64,000 nt of DNA from Herpetosiphon llansteffanensis (GCF_003205875.1 NZ_PUBZ01000083.1:26130-90129), one strand, 5' to 3'; shown: positions 1 through 8,147, numbered from the stretch's first letter. The notes: generated by a model from the sequence alone, not told the origin. Numbers and translations: made by a program.

Positions 1-247
<247 letters not shown>

Positions 248-250
248 CTA

Positions 251-285
251 CGCCACGTTGACAAGTAGCTACTCGTAACGTGGCG
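251..285. repeat. Inverted repeat between SWIM gene and gltX
   Basis: CGCCACGTT (251-259) is the exact complement of AACGTGGCG (277-285), and the spacer carries AGTAGCTACT, itself a palindrome. It lies downstream of the SWIM gene on the minus strand and could end that transcript, but no T-run follows on either strand. Confidence 0.5.
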
Positions 286-310
286 CAACCTTGACCCTGG
301 AGCAAACCCT

Positions 311-598
311 TTAGCCAACAGCCTCGGCAATTTCATCGAAGGTAAATGGTGAGCCAGCGCGGCGAGCGTCATCATTTAACATTGGCTCTAAGATCCGTTG
401 CAATGCCATCACGTGTGAGCAGGTGTTCCAATGGGCAAAAAATTCACAATCACAGTGCCATTCACCGCTTGCCAACAGCTGGACTTCGTGGTTATTGCCA
501 CCACGGAAGGTAGCGCTAAACTGTTGAATTGCAATCCGTTCTGGTTCTTGGGCGTACCGTTTGGCTTTGTCGATCTTGCTAATCATATCGGAGTACAT
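311..598 (-). CDS. SWIM zinc-finger protein
   Basis: A 95-residue protein starting MYSDMISKIDKAKRYA. The middle has the SWIM zinc-binding pattern CxCx(n)CxH, seen as CDCEFFAHWNTCSH, with the usual preceding WHCDC. SWIM domains are small zinc folds that bind DNA or proteins; here the domain makes up most of the protein, so no partner can be named. The start at 598 is chosen over longer readings because an AAGGAGGA site precedes this ATG by about 6 nt. A TTGACG-16-TATAAT promoter lies about 170 nt upstream, so the mRNA has a long leader with terminator-like hairpins (see separate entries). The next gene downstream on the same strand is gltX. Confidence 0.8.
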   Translation of the reverse strand: MYSDMISKIDKAKRYAQEPERIAIQQFSATFRGGNNHEVQLLASGEWHCDCEFFAHWNTCSHVMALQRILEPMLNDDARRAGSPFTFDEIAEAVG

Positions 599-660
599 TG
601 GACGATCCTCCTTATATAGCGAAAAACGCCGTGAGCCGTTCCCACGCCGTAGCGTTGGTA

Positions 661-692
661 CAAAAAACGACACAGGCTGATGCCTCTGTCGT
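661..692 (-). terminator. Terminator-like hairpin in the SWIM gene leader
   Basis: On the minus strand an 11-bp stem (682-692 with 667-677, one G-G mismatch) and a 4-nt loop are followed by a run of six T. It sits between the promoter at 770-797 and the start codon at 598, the position of a transcription attenuator. A second, weaker nested hairpin followed by TTTTT lies at about 622-655. Whether either is regulated is unknown. Confidence 0.6.
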
Positions 693-769
693 GCTATCGT
701 TAACCCAATTGTCGAATTCAATTCGCATTGTGGGTGGGCCTTTCCGTGTACAGCAGCCTCTTGGTGTGT

Positions 770-797
770 ATTATAACAGTGCCTGTGAGTGCGTCAA
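770..797 (-). promoter_or_regulatory. Sigma-70 type promoter for the SWIM gene
   Basis: Minus strand reads TTGACG, 16 bp, TATAAT (-35 at 792-797, -10 at 770-775). It implies a leader of about 165 nt before the SWIM start codon. Confidence 0.65.
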
Positions 798-898
798 GGA
801 ACTTTTGGTAAATCTTTGTGAGCATTTGGTGAGCAATTGACCACCAATTGGCCTATTCAAAACAAGGCCGATTCTGTGAGACCAAGCCCAACCCATTA

Positions 899-907
899 TG
901 CTATAAT
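899..907 (+). promoter_or_regulatory. Extended -10 element for the blue copper gene
   Basis: TGC-TATAAT (TATAAT at 902-907) about 50 nt upstream of the ATG at 956. No good -35 hexamer is present, as is common for extended -10 promoters. Confidence 0.5.
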
Positions 908-955
908 TCACTGCATAAGATTGCCAACGAACAGATGCTTTTATGGAGGAAATCG

Positions 956-1819
956 ATGCCTATTCGGCGCTGGACACGTCCGCTTGCGGGCGTTTTATTA
1001 GCAGGCACATTGGTTGCTTGCGGTGGTACTGCTGACGACAACGTAGGGGTGTTTAAAAGTGTCCCCGATGTCGTGGTTGCTGGCTCAGTGAGCAATGATT
1101 TGACCATTGATAGTGCCGATGGTGCCACCTTGGCCTTTGCCAAAACCGAGTTAACCGCAGGTACCGGTGAAATTAAAGTAACCTTCAATAACAAGGGTGT
1201 TGTGCCTCATAACTGGGTGTTGGTCAACCCCGGCGAAGAAGATAAAACCGTGGCCGATGCAGCAAATGCTACCAATTTTGAAGCTGCTAACGCCTTGGCC
1301 CACACCAAAACCATCGATGGCGGGGCCAATGATACAGCCACCTTCAATATTGCTGAGCCAGGTACCTACAGCTATGTTTGTACCTATCCTGGCCACTATG
1401 CAGCTGGTATGAAGGGCACGTTCAAGGTTGTGGCTGCTGGTGGCGGCGGGGCTGCTCCTGCTGGCGGTGGCGCTGGCCTGACCGTCAATAGCGGCGATGC
1501 AGCGAGCATGACGTTTGCCGAAACCGAATTGAGCGCGAATGCTGGTGAGGTAACTGTTAGCTTTAATAACGCAGGGACTTTGCCACACAATCTTGTAATC
1601 GTCAAACCAGGTGAAGAGCAAAAGGCTGTTGATTCAGCCGTTGCTAATGCCCCTGATTTTACGCCAAGTGCCGATTTGGTACTGGGTACAACCAAGACGA
1701 TCAATGGCGGCGAAACTGCAAGCGTCAGTGCAACCTTGGAACCTGGCACGTATAGCTATATTTGTGCCTACCCAGGCCACTTCGCGAGCGGCATGAAGGG
1801 TACGCTAACCGTCAAATAA
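956..1819 (+). CDS. Two-domain blue copper (auracyanin-like) lipoprotein
   Basis: A 287-residue exported lipoprotein with signal peptide and lipobox LVAC (Cys22). Two cupredoxin domains follow in tandem, joined by a Gly/Ala/Pro linker at about 160-175. Each domain has the four type 1 copper ligands: His85, Cys142, His147, Met152 in the first, and His211, Cys270, His275, Met280 in the second, with the C-x4-H-x4-M spacing of plastocyanin and auracyanin. The family carries single electrons outside the membrane, and in Chloroflexota auracyanins are the soluble electron carriers near alternative complex III. The duplication with both copper sites intact is unusual, since most auracyanins have one domain. 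The start is the ATG behind TGGAGGAAATCG. A strong terminator follows. Confidence 0.88.
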   Translation: MPIRRWTRPLAGVLLAGTLVACGGTADDNVGVFKSVPDVVVAGSVSNDLTIDSADGATLAFAKTELTAGTGEIKVTFNNKGVVPHNWVLVNPGEEDKTVADAANATNFEAANALAHTKTIDGGANDTATFNIAEPGTYSYVCTYPGHYAAGMKGTFKVVAAGGGGAAPAGGGAGLTVNSGDAASMTFAETELSANAGEVTVSFNNAGTLPHNLVIVKPGEEQKAVDSAVANAPDFTPSADLVLGTTKTINGGETASVSATLEPGTYSYICAYPGHFASGMKGTLTVK

Positions 1820-1836
1820 GCTCATTAGCTGCAATC

Positions 1837-1875
1837 AAAACCACGCTTGATTACATCGATCAAGCGTGGTTTTTT
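1837..1875 (+). terminator. Rho-independent terminator shared with a convergent gene
   Basis: A 15-16 bp stem (AAAACCACGCTTGAT, loop, ATCAAGCGTGGTTTT) followed by T's ends the copper protein gene. It has A's on the other side and so can work on both strands. The stop codon of the convergent flippase gene (1860-1862) lies inside the right arm. Confidence 0.9.
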
Positions 1876-3101
1876 GTTCGATTAAACCATTCGCTCAGGC
1901 AAACTGCCGCCAACAAACCCAGCATGACGTAGGCTTGAGCATTCAACACATGGTTAATCGTTTGATGCGCTTCAATGAGCCACAAAATTTGGCCAATGCC
2001 AGCCCCCAGCGTCAGCCAAACTCCAATCTGGCGCTGTTGAGCCGCTTGATAAGCAACGAGGAAATTTACCACGGCATAGCCACTAGCAATCGCTGCGTAA
2101 CGCCAAAGCACCCCAGCAATCGGCAGATAGGCTGAACCAAATAGCCCCTTAACCAGCAGTTGCGGCATTGCCCAGCAGCCAAGGCTGAAGATGAATCCAA
2201 TGCCAATGATCAGCGCCAAGCTTTGCCAAAATGCCTGGCGCTGTTCAGTTTTAGCCTGATCGGCGCGTAAAAGCTTGGCAAAACCCAAGCTTGCAACCGT
2301 ACTGCTTACAAAGAAGCCAAACCTGCCAATCAAGGCTAAGGCAGCATATTGGCCAGCAATATGCTGCGAAAACCACAGCGTTACCAAAAGCATATCACTA
2401 TGGAGCATCAAGCCTTGGCCTAGCATGCGCAAGCCAAGTGGCCATAATGGCTGAAGTTGACTGGTCGAACCAACGCTCTCGGGTATGGCTGGTTTGGCGT
2501 AGCTCAAACCCCACGCCGCGAGCAACGAACCAGCAAAAACTAAACTGACCGCCGTTACGCCCAAGCCCAATTCGAGCACGCTGATTGCTCCAGCGAGCCG
2601 CATCATCGTTTCTAGCAGCAAATTACTTGCAAGCCGCCCAAAAGCCGCTTGGCTTTGCATAATTCCCCGTTCAACGCCAAGCGGATAGTAGCTGATCAAG
2701 CCAAAGCCCAGCAGCAACAATGGCGTTGGACTTGTACCAAACAGCTTTTGCCAAAATCCCGCCAATCCTGCGCAGAGCAGACCATTAACCGCCCCGATGA
2801 TCCAGGCTAGCTGGCGCAGTTGGCGCAGTTTGGCGTAGTTGTTGAGGCTAAGGCTGGCCCGAGCAGCTTGAATTTGCAAAAAACCACTGGCCAAGGTTGC
2901 AATGGCGAACAGGGTCATAATGACGTTAATTTGGGCATAGGCTGCTGGAACTAGCCCATGACCAAGCACGCTCGCAACGCCATAATTCGCCAGATTAACT
3001 AAGAGCATACTGCCGAACAGCCAAAACTTGGTTAATTGTTTGAGCCGCTGCAGGAGTGGAATGTGGCTGATTGTAAAACCAGAACGTTGAAGTACGCCCA
3101 T
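1860..3101 (-). CDS. Polysaccharide flippase-like membrane protein
   Basis: A 413-residue protein with about 12 hydrophobic segments and short loops, typical of the MOP/Wzx (oligosaccharide flippase) superfamily. Recognisable features are the N-terminal segment FWLFGSMLLVNLANYGVASV, the pattern of paired helices, and a conserved-looking GRFGFF around the seventh helix. Such proteins move lipid-linked sugars across the cytoplasmic membrane. No polymerase or ligase is next to it, but a GT2 sugar transferase of the polyprenyl-phosphate type follows upstream at 3391-4212 on the same strand, consistent with surface glycan assembly. The substrate cannot be inferred. The gene ends inside the convergent terminator. 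A MATE-type exporter is the main alternative but is less likely by motif. Confidence 0.72.
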   Translation of the reverse strand: MGVLQRSGFTISHIPLLQRLKQLTKFWLFGSMLLVNLANYGVASVLGHGLVPAAYAQINVIMTLFAIATLASGFLQIQAARASLSLNNYAKLRQLRQLAWIIGAVNGLLCAGLAGFWQKLFGTSPTPLLLLGFGLISYYPLGVERGIMQSQAAFGRLASNLLLETMMRLAGAISVLELGLGVTAVSLVFAGSLLAAWGLSYAKPAIPESVGSTSQLQPLWPLGLRMLGQGLMLHSDMLLVTLWFSQHIAGQYAALALIGRFGFFVSSTVASLGFAKLLRADQAKTEQRQAFWQSLALIIGIGFIFSLGCWAMPQLLVKGLFGSAYLPIAGVLWRYAAIASGYAVVNFLVAYQAAQQRQIGVWLTLGAGIGQILWLIEAHQTINHVLNAQAYVMLGLLAAVCLSEWFNRTKNHA

Positions 3102-3390
3102 AAAATGAGGCTTTCGTATAAAAATACCGTTAGCTTAACTATAGATTGCTTCATAGCCGGAACCAATAAGCGAATAGTCACCCATTCGAGCGCTACTAAA
3201 GTGTCAAGGGGGGAAACAGAAAGGACTATCAAACCCAAGCTATTCAACTAGTTCTTGTGCTTAGGATTAGAACCATCGCCTATGCTAAAGCTGCTCATTG
3301 CAACGCGAAGCCCCTCGGCTACGTGGCCAGGGGCTGAGGAGCAGCAAATGCTTCGTTAATCAACGCTTCAAGCAGCAAAATAGAGGTTTT
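3102..3390. other. Intergenic region without a supported gene
   Basis: Two overlapping opposite-strand open frames of about 71 codons at 3032-3251 have no ribosome binding site or recognisable protein. A hairpin (AGCCCCT 3309-3315 with AGGGGCT 3329-3335) sits downstream of the GT2 gene in its direction of transcription but lacks a T-run. Confidence 0.5.
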
Positions 3391-4212
3391 TTAGGCAAAC
3401 CACTGGCCTGATTGCTGTGATTTAGCTTTTGTTTTTTTTTGGCTTGAGCTTGGGTAGCGCCCACGCCAATGGTTAATTTGAATGATCATAATGTCGCGGA
3501 GAAACTGATAGGCATCACGAATTGGATGGACTTTTGAGCCAGCAACATCAACCCATTCGACTGAAATTTCATTGGTTTGATAACCAAAAATATCGGCAAT
3601 CACCAAAAGCTCTAAATCGAAGGCAAAGCCATTGATCGTTTGGACTTGGGCCAGATGTTTGGCTACCGCCCGATGAAACAGCTTGAAGCCACATTGGCTA
3701 TCGTGAATATTCAGTTTCAAGCCATGTTCAACAATCAGCCGCAGCCCAGCGCTCATCACGCAGCGGCTCAAACGCCGTTCTTTGGTTTGCAGCAGTTGTT
3801 TGGCCCGCGAGCCAATCGCCAAATCGTAGTTGCCTTGCTCTAATGAGGGCAACAATTTATTTAACTCAGTGATTGGCGTAGCATTATCTGCATCAGTAAA
3901 CAGAATAAAGTTACCTTTGGCTGCAATAATGCCAGCTCGCACTGCATGGCCTTTGCCATGGTTGCTTGAGCTTTTGATGATCGTCAGATTGGGATATTTT
4001 TGAGCTTCGATCAGACTAATTGTTTGATCGGTTGAGCCATCGTCGCTGATGATTAACTCCCACGAACGGTTTCGCTCGTTGAGGTAATGAACAATTGAGT
4101 CGATGCTGGGGATGATCCGTTTTTGTTCGTTGAAACAGGGAATGATGACTGAAAGTTCAGGGGCTTGCCCGACGAGTGTTTGATTGGTGTGCTTGGCTGA
4201 TGGCTGAAACAT
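3391..4212 (-). CDS. GT2 glycosyltransferase, dolichyl-phosphate glucose/mannose synthase type
   Basis: A 273-residue GT-A fold enzyme. The N-terminal ELSVIIPCFNEQKRI and DDGSTDQT are nucleotide-sugar binding, FTDADNATP carries the DXD metal site, and HDSQCGFKLF with GFAFDLELL matches the dolichyl-phosphate beta-glucosyltransferase (ALG5/YkcC-like) group. Such enzymes transfer a sugar from UDP- or GDP-sugar to a polyprenyl phosphate on the cytoplasmic face. It has no C-terminal membrane segments, so it would be soluble or peripheral. It reads in the same direction as the flippase but is separated by about 290 nt, so co-transcription is uncertain. The donor sugar cannot be told from sequence. 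Confidence 0.85.
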   Translation of the reverse strand: MFQPSAKHTNQTLVGQAPELSVIIPCFNEQKRIIPSIDSIVHYLNERNRSWELIISDDGSTDQTISLIEAQKYPNLTIIKSSSNHGKGHAVRAGIIAAKGNFILFTDADNATPITELNKLLPSLEQGNYDLAIGSRAKQLLQTKERRLSRCVMSAGLRLIVEHGLKLNIHDSQCGFKLFHRAVAKHLAQVQTINGFAFDLELLVIADIFGYQTNEISVEWVDVAGSKVHPIRDAYQFLRDIMIIQINHWRGRYPSSSQKKTKAKSQQSGQWFA

Positions 4213-4409
4213 AGCGGCAATCCCTTAATCCATTAATCATTTGCTTGCAAGCAGCATAGATCCGATAACCTAGGACGGGTATGGTCTATCAGTCCGCCCT
4301 GGTATAGGCCTTTTTGCAAGCTGCTATAAGGCTTCGTAGCAGGGTTGTTTATGACTATTGGGGTAGAGCAGGGGAAGCCAAGCGAGGGAGAAGCTTATTT
4401 TTGGCAAGC

Positions 4410-4449
4410 AAAAACCCATCCAAGCAAACCATATGGCGTACTGGATGGG
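4410..4449 (-). terminator. Rho-independent terminator of the HMG-CoA lyase-like gene
   Basis: On the minus strand CCCATCCA (4442-4449) pairs with TGGATGGG (4415-4422) around a 19-nt loop and is followed by TTTTTG. It lies just past the stop codon at 4460. Confidence 0.75.
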
Positions 4450-4459
4450 CTAATAATGC

Positions 4460-5446
4460 TTAAACGGTGCGGCTGGTTTGTGCGTCGAGCACTTCGGCTT
4501 CGTTCCATGGGCGCATTTTGCCGCCAGGAATATGGCCACAAATGCCGCCTTTGATAACTTGCCCAGGCACTTCGTGGCCAAGCAAGCTTTCGATCAGTTT
4601 GGCACACGAAACGAGCTTTGGAATATCGAGGCCTGTGTCGATACCCATTTCATGCAACATGTGTACGGTATCTTCGGTGCTGATATTGCCTGGCGCGCCT
4701 GGAGCAAATGGGCAGCCGCCAATCCCACCAATGCTTGCATCAATCCGATCGATTCCAACTTCGAGTGCAGCCAATACGTTGGCTAAGCCAGCTCCGCGCG
4801 CACTATGTGGGTGCAAACGCAAAGGTGCATGTGGGAAGCGCTCTCGTAAGGCTAGCACAACTGCTTGGACTAAGCGCGGATGGGCCATGCCGGTTGTATC
4901 GCCAAGCGTAATTTGGCTTGCGCCAAGCTCGAGCAGCCGTTCAGTCATGCTCACGACGCGCTCGATGGGCACATCGTTTTCGAAGGGGCAGCCAAAGACC
5001 ACCGAAAGCACAGCTTCGAACTCAATCTGGGCTTCTTTGAGTGCAAGGGCAATATCGGCGGCAGCAGCCAGCGATTCGTTGATGCTCATGCGCACATTGC
5101 TTTGATTATGGCTTTCGGATGCGCTCAAAAAGATTTGCACCGAATCGGCGCGCGCTTCGATGGCGCGTTGTGCTCCGCGTAAATTTGGCGCAATTGCGCT
5201 ATAAATCACATCGGGGCGGCGTTCGATGCGCGCAAAAACCTCGGCGGTATCGGCCATTTGGGGCACATAACGCGGGTTGACGAATGAACCAACTTCGATT
5301 TGGCGCAAGCCAGAATTATTGAGGGCATTGATCAGCAGGATTTTTTGCTCGGTGGTGAGGATGCGATCCTCGTTTTGCAAGCCATCGCGGGGGCCAACTT
5401 CGCGGATGCTGACTGTGGCAGGCAAGTTAGTTAAGGGAATCATCAT
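4460..5446 (-). CDS. Hydroxymethylglutaryl-CoA lyase family protein
   Basis: A 328-residue TIM-barrel enzyme of the HMGL-like family, which cleaves HMG-CoA to acetyl-CoA and acetoacetate. It is used in leucine breakdown and related acyl-CoA lyase reactions. Evidence: REVGPRDGLQNE near the N-terminus (catalytic Arg-Asp pair), VGSFVNPRYVPQMAD, and the family cysteine signature as GGIGGCPFAPGAPGN. The metal-binding segment reads HPHSARGAGLAN where the usual form is HCHDTYGQALAN: both metal His are kept but the following residues differ. Substrate could therefore differ from HMG-CoA. There are two possible starts (5446 and 5443); the second ATG is better spaced from AAGGAG. No acyl-CoA carboxylase or dehydrogenase genes are adjacent. 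Confidence 0.82.
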   Translation of the reverse strand: MMIPLTNLPATVSIREVGPRDGLQNEDRILTTEQKILLINALNNSGLRQIEVGSFVNPRYVPQMADTAEVFARIERRPDVIYSAIAPNLRGAQRAIEARADSVQIFLSASESHNQSNVRMSINESLAAAADIALALKEAQIEFEAVLSVVFGCPFENDVPIERVVSMTERLLELGASQITLGDTTGMAHPRLVQAVVLALRERFPHAPLRLHPHSARGAGLANVLAALEVGIDRIDASIGGIGGCPFAPGAPGNISTEDTVHMLHEMGIDTGLDIPKLVSCAKLIESLLGHEVPGQVIKGGICGHIPGGKMRPWNEAEVLDAQTSRTV

Positions 5447-5517
5447 CGACTCCTTGGATATTGATTGGCGGGTGCTGAGAACAACACCCGCGCAACCACA
5501 GCGCTAATCGCCATTGA

Positions 5518-6240
5518 TTAGCGTTTTGGATAAATAACGATTTTTCGATGCTCACCTTCGCCAGCGCTTTCGGTATAGACTGACGGATCTTCGCGCAGCG
5601 CCATATGGATGATGCGGCGTTCGAATGAACTCATTGGCTCAAGCGGCATTGGGCGGCCTGATTGGCGCACGCGTTCGGCCATGCGCAACGCCAAGCCCTC
5701 AAGTGAATCTTGGCGACGTTGGCGATATTGGCCAATATCGATTACCACTTGCGACCAGCGCCCAGTTTGGCGATGAATTAAGACATTCAGCAGATATTGC
5801 AATGAGCGCAAGGTTTCGCCACGGCGGCCAATCATCAGGCCGGTGGTTTCTTCATCGACACCCTCGATATGCAAGGTCAGCGTATCTTCTTCTTCATCGG
5901 AGCCTTTGGCCTTCTGTACAACCGGCGTTACAAAGGCATCGATGTTCATGCGAGTGAGCAAGGCCTCAAGCAACTGACGGGCGAGCGCCACGGTTTGCTC
6001 ATCGGTGCTAGCGACGCGGCGGCGACGACGTTTTGGTTGTTCCTCATCGTCATCATCGCCATACTCAGCCAGCAACTCATCCTCATCATCATCGACGCTG
6101 ACGCGGACAAGGGCTGAATCAGCGGTTTGCGCTAAAACCTCGATCAGAGCTTCATCTTCATCTTTGCCGAGTTGGGCGAGGGCTTGAGCCACGGCCTCGG
6201 CCACGCTTGCTGCGCGTACTTCAACTTTTTGCAACGCCAT
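5518..6240 (-). CDS. khpB: Jag/KhpB-type RNA-binding protein
   Basis: A 240-residue protein with the three expected parts. The Jag N-terminal domain is at about 1-50 (KVEVRAASVAEAVAQALAQL), followed by an acidic then arginine-rich linker (about 50-75). A KH domain with GLMIGRRGETLRSLQYLLN lies at about 130-165, and an R3H domain with SSFERRIIHMALREDP at about 200-240. The family binds RNA and affects cell envelope and division genes. The gene sits just downstream of yidC in the same direction, as in most bacteria that have it, so it is probably co-transcribed. The acidic tract DDDEDELLAEYGDDDDEEQ is longer than in many homologues. Confidence 0.92.
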   Translation of the reverse strand: MALQKVEVRAASVAEAVAQALAQLGKDEDEALIEVLAQTADSALVRVSVDDDEDELLAEYGDDDDEEQPKRRRRRVASTDEQTVALARQLLEALLTRMNIDAFVTPVVQKAKGSDEEEDTLTLHIEGVDEETTGLMIGRRGETLRSLQYLLNVLIHRQTGRWSQVVIDIGQYRQRRQDSLEGLALRMAERVRQSGRPMPLEPMSSFERRIIHMALREDPSVYTESAGEGEHRKIVIYPKR

Positions 6241-6273
6241 GTCCTACACGTTCCTCCGAATTATAAGCCGAGA

Positions 6274-7215
6274 CTAGCGCCGTTTTTTCGGCTTGCCAAG
6301 CTGCGCCTTAACATCTTCAATTGCTTGTTCAGTTACGATGTCGCTGCTACCACTTTCGGCGGCAGCACCAGCGGCGCTGACATCAGTAACCGGTTCTAAT
6401 TTGCCAAGCGCAGTCCAAAAATCGCGGCGTTGGGGCTGATCACTTGGGCTTTCTGGTTCTTCAATCGTGATTGTAGCCGATTCTGGCAATGGTTGGTGCA
6501 AGAAGCCGGTTTTTTCGGGCAAAAATGGCAAATATTTCGAAAGCAAGCCAAAGCCTGAGGTGAAATATTGTTGCACCATTTGAATCAACGAACCAGTGAC
6601 CGAATACAGGGTTGCGCCTGCTGGGAATTGGAAGTAGATAAAGCCAAAGATAAATGGCATAAACATCATCACTTTGTTCATTGAGGCTTGCTGTGGGTCT
6701 GGGTTGCGTTGCATCGCCATCAAGGTTGTGATGAATTGAAAGCCAATTGCCAAGAGTGGCAAAATATAGTAGGGGTCTTTGGCACTCCCAGCAATCGCTT
6801 GGCCTGCACCGTCAACCAACGGGGTTAGGCGGGGCAACCACAAAAACTGCACTTGTTCGGCAGTGGCTTCAACTTTCGTGCCAAATAATTGAATCGCTTG
6901 CCAAACCCCAAACAAAATTGGCAATGAGATCAAGAGCGGCAGACAACCACCAACGGGGCTGGCTCCATGCTCACGATAGAGCTTCATGGTTTCTTGGGTC
7001 AGTTTTTCGCGATCTTTGCCATATTTACGTTGCAATTCGCGCAATTTTGGTTGGATGACCATAATTTTGCGTTGCGAACGTAATTGCTTCAGCGTCAGCG
7101 GCAACATGCCTAAACGAACTAAAATCGTAAAAGAGATGATTGCCCACCCCAAGTTGCCAAACAGATGAAACAGCCATTCGAGAAATGGTAAAAAGATTGG
7201 ACCTAGAAAATTCAT
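6274..7215 (-). CDS. yidC: YidC/Oxa1 membrane protein insertase
   Basis: A 313-residue insertase of the Gram-positive YidC type. It puts proteins into the cytoplasmic membrane, alone or with SecYEG. The core has five hydrophobic segments: WLFHLFGNLGWAIISFTILVR, then a basic cytoplasmic hairpin (RSQRKIMVIQPKLRELQRKY), then LPLLISLPILFGVWQAIQ, with later helices at about 150-230. The hydrophilic-groove arginine is present in the first helix (ILVRLGMLPL). The C-terminal tail is long, acidic then basic (KPKKRR at the end), as in homologues that contact the ribosome. It precedes khpB by 33 nt. A terminator hairpin lies between yidD and this gene, so its expression may be partly uncoupled from rnpA. 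Confidence 0.94.
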   Translation of the reverse strand: MNFLGPIFLPFLEWLFHLFGNLGWAIISFTILVRLGMLPLTLKQLRSQRKIMVIQPKLRELQRKYGKDREKLTQETMKLYREHGASPVGGCLPLLISLPILFGVWQAIQLFGTKVEATAEQVQFLWLPRLTPLVDGAGQAIAGSAKDPYYILPLLAIGFQFITTLMAMQRNPDPQQASMNKVMMFMPFIFGFIYFQFPAGATLYSVTGSLIQMVQQYFTSGFGLLSKYLPFLPEKTGFLHQPLPESATITIEEPESPSDQPQRRDFWTALGKLEPVTDVSAAGAAAESGSSDIVTEQAIEDVKAQLGKPKKRR

Positions 7216-7242
7216 AGCCGTATATTCCTACGTTGTCATAGC

Positions 7243-7275
7243 AAAAAACCCTGTGCCAACTTATGGAACAGGGTC
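7243..7275 (-). terminator. Terminator-like hairpin between yidD and yidC
   Basis: On the minus strand ACCCTGT (7268-7274) pairs with ACAGGGT (7248-7254) and is followed by TTTTTTG. The left arm overlaps the last codons of yidD. It stands inside an otherwise standard rpmH-rnpA-yidD-yidC-jag block, so it would end a share of transcripts before yidC. Confidence 0.7.
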
Positions 7276-7467
7276 TTCACCACCCTGTGCCCATGGATGG
7301 CAACGGGCGATCCGTTTCAGTGTCAACCATGTACCTTTGAATGCCCCATATTTCGCGATAGCTTGATAGCCATAGTGGGAACAGGTTGGCGTATAGATAC
7401 AACTTGGTGGTGTATATCGCGAAAAACGCTGGTACAAGCGAATAAGTGCCAATAATATCTTACCCAT
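7261..7467 (-). CDS. yidD: Membrane protein insertion efficiency factor YidD
   Basis: A 68-residue protein, [20 protein letters not shown], followed by [15 protein letters not shown], which is the YidD signature with its cysteines. A later Cys is in [12 protein letters not shown]. YidD helps YidC-dependent insertion at the inner face of the membrane. The start is the ATG at 7467, which overlaps the end of rnpA by 8 nt and suggests translational coupling. A longer in-frame reading exists upstream but lies wholly in rnpA. Confidence 0.93.
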   Translation of the reverse strand: MGKILLALIRLYQRFSRYTPPSCIYTPTCSHYGYQAIAKYGAFKGTWLTLKRIARCHPWAQGGEDPVP

Positions 7468-7831
7468 GGCGATCTTCCTGTGATGGTTGTTCACGATCAT
7501 GCCATAGCTGCGCTTGTTGCAGTAAACGCGAAACGGCCTGCTGAATCTGCTCCCAGGCCGCTGTGCGAAATCCCGCTCGTACAATAAAAATAACATCCCA
7601 TCCTGGGCGAATCTGATCGTAGATCAAACGGATAGCTTCGCGCACTCGGCGTTTGTAACGATTGCGTTCGACGGCTGTGCCCAGCGCTTTGCGAACCACA
7701 ATCCCACACCGAACGCGATTGGCCCGCGCTGGCGCGACGCTCAACACCAAGAGTGGATGTGACCATGTACGACCGCCTTCGCGAACACGGCGAAAATCGC
7801 GTGGCGAGCGAAGGCGCTGTGAACGTTGCAT
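7460..7831 (-). CDS. rnpA: Ribonuclease P protein component
   Basis: A 123-residue basic protein that binds RNase P RNA and helps mature tRNA 5' ends. It shows the family core: [15 protein letters not shown] at the N-terminus, [20 protein letters not shown], then the RNR-type motif [10 protein letters not shown] (arginine-rich helix). It starts 4 nt past the rpmH stop codon and overlaps yidD, the usual bacterial order. No RNase P RNA gene was seen in the window. Confidence 0.95.
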   Translation of the reverse strand: MQRSQRLRSPRDFRRVREGGRTWSHPLLVLSVAPARANRVRCGIVVRKALGTAVERNRYKRRVREAIRLIYDQIRPGWDVIFIVRAGFRTAAWEQIQQAVSRLLQQAQLWHDREQPSQEDRHG

Positions 7832-7834
7832 TGT

Positions 7835-8011
7835 TTAGCGATGACCGCCTGGGCCTGCTGGTCGGCGTTTGTCGCTCACAGTTAACTTCCAGCGACCACG
7901 TTGACGACGGGCTTTTACAACGGCGCGGCCTGTGCGAGTTTGCATGCGCTCCAAGAAACCGTGAACACGGCGGCGCTTGATGCGTTTTGGTTGCCAAGTT
8001 CGTTTTGGCAT
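7835..8011 (-). CDS. rpmH: Ribosomal protein bL34
   Basis: A 58-residue, highly basic protein, [20 protein letters not shown], continuing [20 protein letters not shown] and [18 protein letters not shown]. The first 45 residues match bL34 throughout ([28 protein letters not shown]). The tail of about 12 residues beyond WKLTV is an extension not seen in most bL34 proteins. The AGGA-containing region upstream (GGAGGATTC) gives the ribosome binding site. It is the first gene of the block, behind the promoter at 8118-8147. Confidence 0.95.
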   Translation of the reverse strand: MPKRTWQPKRIKRRRVHGFLERMQTRTGRAVVKARRQRGRWKLTVSDKRRPAGPGGHR

Positions 8012-8117
8012 TGTGCGAATCCTCCGGTGTCAGACGAAACAAAAGCGCGTGCTCGCGCTTCTGTATAGATAAGACAAAATTGATAGCACGCCGCCATGGA
8101 CGCGCTGTAGCTTATCT

Positions 8118-8147
8118 ATTATAGCCTGACCGTCCGAACCATGTCAA
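8118..8147 (-). promoter_or_regulatory. Strong sigma-70 type promoter of the rpmH operon
   Basis: Minus strand TTGACA (8142-8147), 18-bp spacer, TATAAT (8118-8123). Both hexamers match consensus perfectly. It drives rpmH-rnpA-yidD and probably yidC-khpB. Confidence 0.88.

Noticed and set aside
3032..3251. Overlapping opposite ORFs of 71 codons
   Set aside because: No ribosome binding site, no recognisable protein, and they partly overlap the flippase gene.
5461..5491. GCGGGTG/CACCCGC hairpin downstream of khpB
   Set aside because: A 7-bp stem exists but with no T-run; terminator function could not be supported.
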